Below, piece after piece: positions 7,283 to 14,828 of a stretch of 21,147 nt of DNA. Position 1 is the first letter of the stretch. Every line of letters starts with the position of its first letter. Source of the stretch: a virus. Position numbers and translations under genes: made by a program. The notes beneath the pieces are model-generated. The model was not told the origin of the DNA. It saw nothing but the letters and a program-made list of their open reading frames with translations, and ran no database searches. The stretch lies in the IMG/VR virus record IMGVR_UViG_3300010400_000215, positions 1 through 21,147 of that record. One strand, written 5' to 3'.

Positions 7283-8412
7283 TGCTGCTCCTGTCCCATT
7301 TGTGACCCTGCCCCGAGGCTGGCCGCAATCGCCACGCCATACTTCCGGAGAATGTCGATCAGGTTGTCGTTGAACACGACGTAATTGCTGGTCCCTTGTC
7401 CGGCGGCCCGTGAACCCTGATCGAGAAACTTCAGACCCGGAATCCCTTTCGATTTCAGAAATTCACTCGCCGCCTGATCGCCGCCCAACTTGGTCGACAG
7501 CGCCTGATATCCGGCGCGGCCTTCGGTGCCTTGGCTCAACATATTCGCGACGTCACTCTCAGAGAGACGGTATCGCGAGCCCCCGATCTCCATGAAGTAG
7601 CGCTTCCCGAAGTCCGGATCCTCTACCACTCGCAGCACGCCACCGCCCGTGAAGTGGACGCCATCCGCCGGAGAAACAGGCTGCAATCCGCCCAGCGCAT
7701 CCTGAATCTGTGGCGACTGCTGACCAACGGGCTTATCCCAATCCAGCATCTGATCGGGATGGGCCTTGATGTTCACTTCGTACACCTTGCCAGGGTTCGC
7801 AGGCGTTACCCGGCCTCGATACTTATCCACCGCTTGCTCATACTCGGCAGCGAACTGCGGAAGGAACCCACGCCTGACCGCCTCGATGTTCTCGCGCCCC
7901 TTCGATAAGTCCGCGATCGCCATATCAATCGGTGACTCCGAATTGAGCGCCCGAAAGGGCTGGCCATCCACAAGGACACCCTGCGGTGCGAGTGCATCAC
8001 GGTAGGCTTTCGCCGTGCCCTCCCGATCCGCGAAGTACAACCCATGCCCGTAGGCCTGCGCCCCTTCCCCTGTATGACTCGTCCGCGGCGACAGTTCAAA
8101 CTTCTCGAAATCATGCGGGGAGCCGTGATACGCCCGAATCCCCTGCGTGGCCTCTGTCCCGGCCCGTTCTGCCGCACTTGCTGCTGCTGCTGCCTTCAAC
8201 CCCTTCGCGCCTGCCGCGAGCGGTAATCCCGCCGCGAGCATCTGCCCGAACCGATTTGGCTGCGAGGCGTCATTGCCCAGCCCCAGCAACCCCAAGAGCC
8301 CCTGAATCCCGCCTTCCAATGGCGCCTGCAGGAACGCCAGCGGCGGCTGTTGCGCCCGCTGCTGCTCCGCGAGCATCCGAAGCGCGGCGGCTACTTGGGT
8401 TTCGTCAGGCAT
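7279..8412 (-). CDS. ADP-ribosyltransferase-domain protein (polyvalent-protein ART type)
   Basis: 377 residues from ATG 8412 (TGATG overlap). The first 90 residues are Ala/Leu/Gly-rich and hydrophobic, resembling the ejection proteins nearby. From residue 93 the sequence matches the ART-PolyVal pattern known from phage and plasmid polyvalent proteins: AYHGSPHDFEKF with H96, GEGAQAYGHGLYFAD with Y126, then VYEVNIKAHPDQMLDWDKP (210-227), GIPGLKFLDQGSRAAGQG (333-340 region) and SNYVVFNDNLIDIL (342-355). His and Tyr fit the NAD-binding positions of H-Y type ADP-ribosyltransferases. Residues about 245-298 look like an insert between two normally adjacent blocks. The family transfers ADP-ribose from NAD to a target molecule. 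The likely role is a virion-carried effector injected with the DNA to modify a host protein or nucleic acid; the target is unknown. Confidence 0.8.
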   Translation of the reverse strand: MPDETQVAAALRMLAEQQRAQQPPLAFLQAPLEGGIQGLLGLLGLGNDASQPNRFGQMLAAGLPLAAGAKGLKAAAAASAAERAGTEATQGIRAYHGSPHDFEKFELSPRTSHTGEGAQAYGHGLYFADREGTAKAYRDALAPQGVLVDGQPFRALNSESPIDMAIADLSKGRENIEAVRRGFLPQFAAEYEQAVDKYRGRVTPANPGKVYEVNIKAHPDQMLDWDKPVGQQSPQIQDALGGLQPVSPADGVHFTGGGVLRVVEDPDFGKRYFMEIGGSRYRLSESDVANMLSQGTEGRAGYQALSTKLGGDQAASEFLKSKGIPGLKFLDQGSRAAGQGTSNYVVFNDNLIDILRKYGVAIAASLGAGSQMGQEQQ

Positions 8413-8777
8413 CAGGCTTCAATGAAGACCGCAAACACCGCACTAGTGCTCGGGCTTCGCAAATAGATCCGGTTGTTATCCGCCGCCCGCGTGACCGTCA
8501 ACGGCACAATCTGCGACCCCACCTGATCCAGAAACAGCACCGGATAGATCGCCGTCGGGCGCTGGGCCAATCCATGCGGAATCGAAAACTCCGTATTGGC
8601 CACGCTCGCTGTCGTGGACGTCCGCAGGTAGAGCTGAAAGTTCGTCGCCCGGCGCCCCTCGTCCGGTTGCCCGAACCGCAGGTTGTCCATCACATACTTG
8701 ATGGCCTGCCCCACCGGTCCCCGTGTCTCCACCGGGAGCGTGTTCAGATAGAGGTCGACGCTACCTTTATCAGCCAC
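8412..8777 (-). CDS. Small tail-associated protein, fibre-tip or fibre-accessory type
   Basis: 121 residues from a GTG at 8777, directly after the TAA of the preceding fibre gene. The first 35 residues are helical (LPVETRGPVGQAIKYVMDNL), followed by a beta-rich part. This contains FSIPHGLAQRPTAIYPV (64-80), a pattern I associate with a beta-structured element found in many phage tail-fibre or tail-tip proteins, and it ends in FAVFIEA. Immediate adjacency to the larger fibre-like protein suggests the two act together, for example as fibre and adaptor or chaperone. The product is assigned by motif resemblance and context only. Confidence 0.6.
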   Translation of the reverse strand: MADKGSVDLYLNTLPVETRGPVGQAIKYVMDNLRFGQPDEGRRATNFQLYLRTSTTASVANTEFSIPHGLAQRPTAIYPVLFLDQVGSQIVPLTVTRAADNNRIYLRSPSTSAVFAVFIEA

Positions 8778-9419
8778 TTACTTGCTGCTCACATACTGCG
8801 CCCAGAAGTTGCAGCCGAAGTTCGCACCGACCGCAATCGATTGCGTCGACCCGGAATCCTGCAGCACCCGCACCGTGACGTAATCCGTGGTCGACGCCGC
8901 CACCACATGCGCCACGACGTTCTGCGCCCCGCCGCCGCCCGCATCGGCATCTTGAATCGGGATCCGCTGCGCCGCGATGTTCAGGGTGTCGTTCTGCATG
9001 ATCTTCACAATCCGCTGTCCACCTGTGGACCCGGCGGACCATTCCACCTGCGCCCCGACCAGATAGAGCCCCGTGCTGGCGGTAAAGGTGATCCGCGAGG
9101 AATTCACCGACGTCGAATGCATCCCCTGCGAGTCGTAGGATTCTCCGTCCCAGTTCAACCCGGTATAGGCCCCACTCGGCACCGCCTGGATCGCGGAATT
9201 GATGACCCGGCAACACGGAAAGATGCCCGCCACCAGCCCCGTCACGTTCAGCGTGACCATCGTGGAGCCGGACGAATTCAGCGGGGCGGTGCCATTCAGC
9301 AGCCCGCCTTCAATCGCCGTCACTTCCGCCTGCAGATCGTTGACGTGCGCCGCCTGGATGATGTCGCCCGTATTTTTGCTGGCGGGCGAATAGACGGAGG
9401 TCGGATAGCTCGCTGGCAT
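8778..9419 (-). CDS. Putative tail fibre with C1q/TNF-like beta-sandwich
   Basis: 213 residues from ATG 9419, three bases after the nozzle-gene stop. The N-terminal 45 residues (YPTSVYSPASKNTGD, then AAHVNDLQAEVTAIEGG) resemble the virion-attachment leader seen in many phage fibre proteins. The C-terminal 140 residues look like a compact jelly roll of C1q/TNF type: ITFTASTGLYLVGAQVEWS, RIVKIMQNDTLNIAAQ, and a terminal VGANFGCNFWAQYVSS. Such domains trimerise and bind cell-surface ligands. The likely role is therefore receptor recognition at the tail. There is no lyase or sialidase motif. The fold assignment rests on pattern recognition and would need a structure prediction. Confidence 0.65.
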   Translation of the reverse strand: MPASYPTSVYSPASKNTGDIIQAAHVNDLQAEVTAIEGGLLNGTAPLNSSGSTMVTLNVTGLVAGIFPCCRVINSAIQAVPSGAYTGLNWDGESYDSQGMHSTSVNSSRITFTASTGLYLVGAQVEWSAGSTGGQRIVKIMQNDTLNIAAQRIPIQDADAGGGGAQNVVAHVVAASTTDYVTVRVLQDSGSTQSIAVGANFGCNFWAQYVSSK

Positions 9420-9422
9420 AGG

Positions 9423-11339
9423 TCAGTCCGAGAAATCTCTGCTGCGGGTTTCGGGCTGGATGCCCGGTTGATAACTGAAGAGCTTGAAACGTTCCTGCCC
9501 TGCGTACGTGATCTTCTGCACGTAGCTGCGGCCGTTCGCACTGATCGGCAACATCTTCGTGAACTGTTTGCGCCCGGCGCCGGCATACCGCGCCGTGCCA
9601 TACGTGCCCGTCCCGTAGACCGCCAGCCCCGCGCCGATGTTCACGCTCTGGGTGCCCTGCGAGATCCCGTCCACGACGGCTTCAATCGTCAGGTTGCCGG
9701 CGTGTGGCTCATACTCGCCCCGGATGTCGGTCCACCGTCCCACGAAGGCCCCCAGCGTCAATCCTGGGCCCTCATAGTCCGCCTGGAGGTTGCTGCTGTT
9801 GGCAGACATCCCGGTCGCTTCCTCGTAGACCCGAGACTGCGTGGAGTGCCACGAAAACAACCGCCCACGATTCCCCGCCACTGTCTCCGGCCCGTCCCAC
9901 TGGATGAACCCGCCAATCGGCCGATCGGTACAGGTCCAGGCCGGGGTGTTGGTGGTGCGTGTCCGGTTCAGATCCAGAATCCACTCCCCATCGGTGCCAC
10001 TCGGGAACCGCCGCGGCACGGAGACATGGAGTTCTTTCCGCTTCTGGTGATACGCCACCGCCACCCGTGCGAGGGCATCGGACGCCGTGTTCTGCACCAA
10101 GTCCTGCCAGCCGGGATCCAGATCGAACGTCAACAACCGGTCCTGATTGCCATCGAAGATGTAGACGCCGGAGGCAGAAGCGTGGACGACGCCGTTTTCA
10201 ATCGCGGCCACCGCGCGTGGCCCGAACGCGCCATCCTCGCTGCCAATCGTCGGCCGCACTTCGAAGTCCAGCGACGTCTGCCCGATGATCACGAAGATCT
10301 TGGTGGCCCCGAAGATGAGCAGCGCATCCCCGAGCGGCAACAGCGCGGTAATCGAATCGCCCCGCTCAAACGGAATGTCGATAAAAAATAAGGCCGGCCA
10401 GCTTTGCGGCTGAAAGAGCTGCGTGAAATACAACCGGTTCGTCCGAGTCGCACTCCGCGCCCACCACCGATTCTTCCACACCACCCCGAACGACAGCACC
10501 GGGGGTGTGTCATGGTCCGTCGGCTCTTCGTCGTTCGTGGTCCAGACCGAGCTCGTAATCGTGAACGTCGAATGCGCCCCACCCTGCTGCGCAAAGCTCG
10601 ACACCTTCCGCCTGACACTCTCGCCGCTCGTCTTGTTGCGGGCGTAGACGATGATCGCATCCACCTGCGGATCGGTGCTGTTCGCTGCCTGCACTTCAAT
10701 CGAGCCGTTCGCGGTGGACGTCAGTGAAATCGTGGACGCCGCAGACGAGGCGTTGCTCTCCGTCACCAACCCACGGCTCTTGTAGGTGAAGTTGACTTCG
10801 AACTCCGAGGTGCTCAACGCCCCGCCCGCTTTGCTGCTCAACGTCGAGACGGCTTGTGGCGACACGATGCCCATCCGGGTCCAACTGCTGCCGTTGGTGC
10901 TCTTCCAGGGGTTCGTGCTCCCGTCCATCACTGCGACCAGATCCCGATCCGCCGGAAAGAAATACTCGTTGGTGCTCAGGTTCGACAGTACCGCCGCACT
11001 GACGCCGCCTGAATCGCTCAACACCTTCAACTGCCCCGCCACGCCGATCATCGTGAAGATGGTCGAATTCGCCGTGGGCAATGCGGTGTTGAGATAGACC
11101 CGCTGCCCGCCCTGAATCCGCGATACGCCCAGCGTGCCGCTCGAGAACAGCACGAACCCCGGCCGCACCACCAACGCGCCCGGTTCCTCGAGACTCCAGT
11201 TCGTGAGCGTGCGGGCCCGTTCGTTCGCCATCAGCGTCGGGGACGTGCGCAAGTCCATCCCAGCAGAGGGTCCAATGACCGGCACCTGCTGGGCGACCCG
11301 ACGCACCGTGACCGGCCGCGGTTTGGCCTGGGAGGGCAT
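9423..11339 (-). CDS. Tail nozzle / DNA stabilisation protein (P22 gp10-like type)
   Basis: 638 residues from ATG 11339 (TGATG overlap). After a basic leader, residues about 23-62 read GPSAGMDLRTSPTLMANE, then LTNWSLEEPGALVVRPG. This is the usual opening of podovirus tail-stabilisation or nozzle proteins (virion substrates, fibre, DNA retention). The body consists of repeated beta segments resembling propeller blades, for example FGPRAVAAIENGVVHASASG then VYIFDGNQDRLLTF (about 365-400), and LLPLGDALLIFGATKIFVI. The length is near that of tail nozzle proteins in SU10-like and related podoviruses. It lies downstream of an adaptor gene, in the order expected for a head-tail connector series. It should form the hexameric part that closes the DNA channel and holds the fibres. 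Confidence 0.75.
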   Translation of the reverse strand: MPSQAKPRPVTVRRVAQQVPVIGPSAGMDLRTSPTLMANERARTLTNWSLEEPGALVVRPGFVLFSSGTLGVSRIQGGQRVYLNTALPTANSTIFTMIGVAGQLKVLSDSGGVSAAVLSNLSTNEYFFPADRDLVAVMDGSTNPWKSTNGSSWTRMGIVSPQAVSTLSSKAGGALSTSEFEVNFTYKSRGLVTESNASSAASTISLTSTANGSIEVQAANSTDPQVDAIIVYARNKTSGESVRRKVSSFAQQGGAHSTFTITSSVWTTNDEEPTDHDTPPVLSFGVVWKNRWWARSATRTNRLYFTQLFQPQSWPALFFIDIPFERGDSITALLPLGDALLIFGATKIFVIIGQTSLDFEVRPTIGSEDGAFGPRAVAAIENGVVHASASGVYIFDGNQDRLLTFDLDPGWQDLVQNTASDALARVAVAYHQKRKELHVSVPRRFPSGTDGEWILDLNRTRTTNTPAWTCTDRPIGGFIQWDGPETVAGNRGRLFSWHSTQSRVYEEATGMSANSSNLQADYEGPGLTLGAFVGRWTDIRGEYEPHAGNLTIEAVVDGISQGTQSVNIGAGLAVYGTGTYGTARYAGAGRKQFTKMLPISANGRSYVQKITYAGQERFKLFSYQPGIQPETRSRDFSD

Positions 11340-11890
11340 CAGTACTCGCGATTCTTCCCGCGACCCGTGTTCCCGATCCCGCCGCCGAAGAACACCTTCT
11401 GCTTGTCCTGCGTCTGCGTCGTTTCCTCCCCCACCGGGTCGGGATAGTCCACGGGTGCCGGGTCGTCCTTTTTCGTCTCGATCCTCGGCGCGGGCGCTGT
11501 CGTGGTCCCGCTAGCGACATTCACCCCGGCATTCGGCATCCCGAACACATTGGCGAGCGGGTTGTTGAGCGTGTTCTGACTAGTCCCGCCGCCACCACCG
11601 CCCCCGAGCGCGCCCATCCCCGGATCGGACAGGCCGACTTGCCCCTGGAGATGCTGCAGGAGGGCTCTGAGAAGGGCCTGCATGTCCGGCACCCCAGACC
11701 CCCCTGCCGCCGTCAGGAGTTGCGGGGCGGCCGGCGCAGAGGCGCCAAAGACCCGCGGCTGGCGCAGACTCAGGATCTGGATGGCCTGTTGGACTGGGGA
11801 GACGTTCCCGCCGCCATAGGCCCCGTTGGGCTGCTGCTGCGCGTTCGGCTGGTCCAGCGGGGCAAACGAGAGACCGAAGGTATCAGGCAT
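11339..11890 (-). CDS. Gly/Gln/Pro-rich protein of unknown function
   Basis: 183 residues from ATG 11890, sharing one base with the upstream TAA (TAATG). The first 60 residues are Gln/Ala-rich with one amphipathic helix (VSPVQQAIQILSLRQPRVFG). A second helix follows (PDMQALLRALLQHLQGQVG), then an eight-residue Gly run, and then a disordered acidic, Thr/Pro-rich tail ending in KVFFGGGIGNTGRGKNREY. No domain was recognised. Its place between the adaptor/zinc-ribbon group and the nozzle gene suggests a minor virion or assembly protein. The low complexity could be used as a flexible linker or to aid assembly. Confidence 0.6.
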   Translation of the reverse strand: MPDTFGLSFAPLDQPNAQQQPNGAYGGGNVSPVQQAIQILSLRQPRVFGASAPAAPQLLTAAGGSGVPDMQALLRALLQHLQGQVGLSDPGMGALGGGGGGGTSQNTLNNPLANVFGMPNAGVNVASGTTTAPAPRIETKKDDPAPVDYPDPVGEETTQTQDKQKVFFGGGIGNTGRGKNREY

Positions 11891-12588
11891 TAGATCATCA
11901 CCCGTGAGAGGGCCTTTTTCACGATGTCCTCGATGTCCACCGACTGATCGTCCGGATAGTCCTTCGGATTCTTCTGATCATTCGGCGGGGAATAGGTGCC
12001 CGGCGATGGATAGTCCGTCGGCGACGGAATCTTGTCCGGCGGCAACCACGGCGGCGTGCTCCCCGGCGGCATGTCACTGGGCACCGGATCCGGCACGCCA
12101 ATGCCTCCGGGGCCATTTCCCCCGATGCCCGTATTCGGGAGTTGGTAGGGATTCGTGCCCGCTGTCGCGCGCGGCATCGCCGGGAACTGCCAGCCCGCGG
12201 GAAGGACATTCGCCGGAGCCGTGCCCGCCACCGCCTGCGCGCTGTTCGATTGGCTGTTGGAGTGATACGGATCAATCCAATCCAGCCCCCACTGCCCTTG
12301 TCGCGCATCCCAATTCGTGTTGCGATCGTTCGGGCGCACGCCGATGGTGCCATCGCCGTTCCCGAGGTCGATGGTGTCGGGATTCACCAGACTCAACTGC
12401 GGAAACCGTGCCTTCAGGGCGTTGAAGATCTGCTCCGCGATGTTCCGGTCGGGGTTGAACAGGTTGATGTGGTTCTTGATCGCCCAATCGGCAATCGCGT
12501 ATTTGGTGTTGTTGCCCGCTTCCCCGAGCCGGGAGGGATCCCACCCGTGCCCCCCGTTGAACCAGCCCGGAATCTCGTCATCAGCCAT
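11890..12588 (-). CDS. Protein with small folded N-terminal domain and Pro-rich tail
   Basis: 232 residues from ATG 12588, overlapping the preceding zinc-ribbon gene by eight bases. Residues 1-105 look folded and hydrophilic: DEIPGWFNGGHGWDP, a helix with EQIFNALKARFPQ, then DTIDLGNGDGTIGV and WDARQGQWGLDWIDP. The remaining part is rich in Pro, Gly and Asn (about 112-215) and ends in a short helix (IEDIVKKALSRVMI). The N-terminal block resembles a recurring unassigned domain I have seen near phage tail genes, but I cannot name it. It lies in a coupled group of adaptor, zinc ribbon and nozzle genes, so a virion or morphogenesis role is likely. Confidence 0.6.
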   Translation of the reverse strand: MADDEIPGWFNGGHGWDPSRLGEAGNNTKYAIADWAIKNHINLFNPDRNIAEQIFNALKARFPQLSLVNPDTIDLGNGDGTIGVRPNDRNTNWDARQGQWGLDWIDPYHSNSQSNSAQAVAGTAPANVLPAGWQFPAMPRATAGTNPYQLPNTGIGGNGPGGIGVPDPVPSDMPPGSTPPWLPPDKIPSPTDYPSPGTYSPPNDQKNPKDYPDDQSVDIEDIVKKALSRVMI

Positions 12589-12817
12589 GGTCGTCTTCTT
12601 TCAACAGCGGACCCTTCGGCGCCGCATCACTCACCACTGCGCCGGGAAGGGCCTCTCCGTCCGCATAGGGGCCTCGACAGCCCTTGAAGCGAGGCGGGCG
12701 ACTGGTCGACACTCGCGCCACCTGGCTATTGCCACAGAGGGCACAGGAAGGCTCTCCGGTCACCGTATCGTCCAGTTCGACCACGTGCCCACAGGCGAAG
12801 CGCAGGGTGATACTCAT
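12581..12817 (-). CDS. Zinc-ribbon-like microprotein
   Basis: 78 residues from ATG 12817; the start and the upstream stop share ATGA (12814-12817), so an earlier ATG at 12841 is unnecessary. The N-terminal 30 residues form a compact metal-binding pattern: FACGHVVELDD then EPSCALCGN, giving Cys9, His11, Cys25 and Cys28. Another Cys lies at about 47 in FKGCRGPYAD. The rest is polar and probably disordered. It is between the head-tail adaptor and a protein of unknown function in a tightly coupled cluster. Small zinc ribbons of this kind occur in phage morphogenesis blocks, but no specific function is known. It may act as a structural or nucleic-acid-contact component. Confidence 0.7.
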   Translation of the reverse strand: MSITLRFACGHVVELDDTVTGEPSCALCGNSQVARVSTSRPPRFKGCRGPYADGEALPGAVVSDAAPKGPLLKEDDHG

Positions 12818-13605
12818 CGGCGTGGATCCTGCTGCTGCCAACTGCCCCTGCCCCGTGCACGACTGAAGTAGTTCCCCGCGCTCTGCACCATGTGCCCCCC
12901 CTTGCGCCGGGTGTTCTGCAGAAACCGCGTCACATAGCCGAGAAACTTCTGGAGCTGCCGGTCGGACGCCTGATCGTCCCGCCGCAACTTCTCCAGTTGA
13001 TGTGCTGCGTAATGCACCGCCGCCTGATGGAACGGTCGAAGGTCACCCCGCACGGAACTGTTCACCGTATAGGGTTCGCCCACGGTGCTAGCCGGCGGCA
13101 GCGCGATGTAGGGCACCCGCGCGATCGCGGCCTCACTGGACCCGGTCGACGGCGGCGGCCAGAACCCCAAGAACAGATTCCCGCCGTCCGGCCGCAGGTA
13201 GTAGACGCTCGGCATCTGACTGATGCTGCTGGCCACCGTCGACAGCCGCCAACCCGGCTCGTTCGCATCCAGCCACTTGATGTCGACCAGCGGCAGATCG
13301 TCCGGCCCCGCGAGAATCGTGACGTTGCTGCTCTTGTCGGTGTGCTGAAATTCCACCGGCGTCATCGCCAGCCGGATGAAGTCCCCGTCCGGAATCACCG
13401 TCGTGGAGTTCAGGTTGTATTCGGCCGTGCCCCCCGCGATGGTGATCGTCTGCCACCGTTGAAAGCATTCCGTCAATTCGGCAAATTCCCGCACGCCACG
13501 GGTAATCCCCGCCTTCCGCCGGGCGGTGGTGAACAGCACGCTGGCGTCATCAGTGCCGAGTTCCTCATCCAGCCGTGCGCTATAAAGGCTTGAAAAAAGT
13601 GTCAC
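12814..13605 (-). CDS. Head-tail adaptor protein (SU10-type adaptor)
   Basis: 263 residues. I chose the GTG at 13605, which overlaps the upstream stop as GTGA; a longer reading from 13686 lies in the previous gene and adds only a Gly/Arg-rich leader. Near the N-terminus, residues 5-45 (SLYSARLDEELGTDDAS, TARRKAGITRGVREFAEL) form helices. A beta-rich middle (TITIAGGTAEYNL, DFIRLAMTPVEF) follows, then PSVYYLRPDGGNLFLGFWPP. The C-terminal helices read LRPFHQAAVHYAAHQLEKL. This layout matches podovirus adaptor proteins that sit under the portal and link it to the nozzle, as in SU10-like phages. The nozzle candidate is four genes downstream, which agrees with that role. No enzymatic motif is present. 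Confidence 0.7.
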   Translation of the reverse strand: MTLFSSLYSARLDEELGTDDASVLFTTARRKAGITRGVREFAELTECFQRWQTITIAGGTAEYNLNSTTVIPDGDFIRLAMTPVEFQHTDKSSNVTILAGPDDLPLVDIKWLDANEPGWRLSTVASSISQMPSVYYLRPDGGNLFLGFWPPPSTGSSEAAIARVPYIALPPASTVGEPYTVNSSVRGDLRPFHQAAVHYAAHQLEKLRRDDQASDRQLQKFLGYVTRFLQNTRRKGGHMVQSAGNYFSRARGRGSWQQQDPRR

Positions 13606-14225
13606 TGCACGCCCACCAAGGTCATCGAGGCCACACCTTTCGAGGCCGCGCCACCGCCGCCCCCCGCGACGTCGCCACCCTCCCACGACGTCATCTGCAC
13701 GCCCCCATCGGAGTCGAACCCACAGACGCCCGCGGACCCCGCCGACAGAGCACTCTTACTCGTATAGGTGGCTGTCAGCGACCCGTTCCGCTTGAAGAGG
13801 ATCGTGGTGGCCGTGGTCGGATCCACGCCGATTTCGATGGTGTCCCCAGCGGCAATGGTCTGCCCGGAATCCCAATCCGTGCCGGTGCCGGTGATGCACT
13901 CCCCATTGAACGCTTTCGGCCCCGTGCCGAAGGTCACGCAGTAGTAAAAACTCGAGGCACCCGACTGGCACCGGATGGCCGGACCTACTCCCGCTGACGC
14001 ATTCACCCCCGGCGAGACGTCGGTGGCCACGCCCTTCGCATAGTGCTTATCCGCGAAGGTGTCGGCATTCCACCGATACCCTGAGAAGTTCGACGCATTG
14101 TCCGGCCGGATCCCCGGCGAAATCGTGATCCGGATCGTGCCCACGACGTTCGACCAGTTCGCGCTATACGTGGTCAACGTGTCGTTGAACGTGCCGTTGA
14201 AGCTGTCCGTGGCCGGGAGTGCCAT
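13602..14225 (-). CDS. Concanavalin-like/jelly-roll virion protein candidate
   Basis: 207 residues from ATG 14225, immediately after the previous TAA. The sequence is beta-rich with little helix: TDSFNGTFNDTLTTYSANW near the start, GVGPAIRCQSGASSFYYCV in the middle, IEIGVDPTTATTILFKRNG, and SAGSAGVCGFDSDGGVQM. This string of strands with Gly/Asp turns resembles concanavalin-A-like (LamG-type) domains in phage proteins. The C-terminus is a Gly-rich linker (DVAGGGGGAASKG) with a short tail, which might anchor it. Three small virion-type proteins of similar character lie just upstream. A surface-binding or decoration role is inferred. Confidence 0.6.
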   Translation of the reverse strand: MALPATDSFNGTFNDTLTTYSANWSNVVGTIRITISPGIRPDNASNFSGYRWNADTFADKHYAKGVATDVSPGVNASAGVGPAIRCQSGASSFYYCVTFGTGPKAFNGECITGTGTDWDSGQTIAAGDTIEIGVDPTTATTILFKRNGSLTATYTSKSALSAGSAGVCGFDSDGGVQMTSWEGGDVAGGGGGAASKGVASMTLVGVQ

Positions 14226-14828
14226 TTACACCTCCACCGTCCCGACCTGAAACGTCTGATCCGCCACCTGATCCGCGAACGCTTTCAATGCCTGGCGCAA
14301 CGTCGTGGCGCCGGTCGCCGCCGATGTGTCCACGCCGAAATCACTGGCCGCATCCGCCAGGCGTTGACGGGCCGCCGCCGGCAATTCGCCTAGCGTCGTA
14401 TCCAGGGTCACCGTGCCCCCAAATAGCCGCCCCTCGGTGCGCCCCACGTAGCGGTTATGGACACGCCACATCGCATAAATCGTGCGGAGCACCTCACGAT
14501 AGGTCAACGCCGTGGACACCCAAGCGTTCGGGATGCGCCACGTCTCCAGTTGCGTCTGGGCCACAGTGACCGCCCCGGCAGACAGCGTCGTATCCAGATT
14601 CACCGGCACCGCGATCACGTCCGATTGCCCATTCAGAATCGTGTGCTGGGCTGGGGTCACATCGGCCGCCAACAGCCCGACGTCTTCCAAGAGATACGTT
14701 ACCCACGCCCACGCCAGCCCCTCGAGCCCCGTCGTGGCCGCCCGATGCCGATGCGGGACATATTTCGGAATCTCATAGGCTGGGGCTGTCAAGTGCTCCA
14801 CCGGGAGGAAATACAGCCGCACGGCCAT
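14226..14828 (-). CDS. Uncharacterised phage structural-region protein
   Basis: 200 residues from ATG 14828 (TGATG overlap). It begins MAVRLYFLPVEHLTAPAYEI, followed by KYVPHRHR and a helix (LEGLAWAWVTYLLEDVG). The second half has ALTYREVLRTIYAMWRVHNR, then GELPAAARQRLADAASDFGV and a terminal LRQALKAFADQVADQTFQVG. Mixed alpha/beta character without membrane helices. I recall similar unnamed proteins beginning with an RLYF-type strand next to phage jelly-roll proteins, but cannot name a family. Position between two lectin-like proteins suggests a virion or assembly role. Confidence 0.65.
   Translation of the reverse strand: MAVRLYFLPVEHLTAPAYEIPKYVPHRHRAATTGLEGLAWAWVTYLLEDVGLLAADVTPAQHTILNGQSDVIAVPVNLDTTLSAGAVTVAQTQLETWRIPNAWVSTALTYREVLRTIYAMWRVHNRYVGRTEGRLFGGTVTLDTTLGELPAAARQRLADAASDFGVDTSAATGATTLRQALKAFADQVADQTFQVGTVEV

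Noticed and set aside
7986-10391. Plus-strand reading frame of 801 codons
   Set aside because: It lies antisense to four well-supported minus-strand genes and has Arg/His/Pro-rich shadow composition typical of GC-rich DNA.
12814-13686. Longer adaptor start at 13686
   Set aside because: The extra leader is Gly/Arg-rich and overlaps the previous gene; GTG 13605 gives a GTGA overlap.
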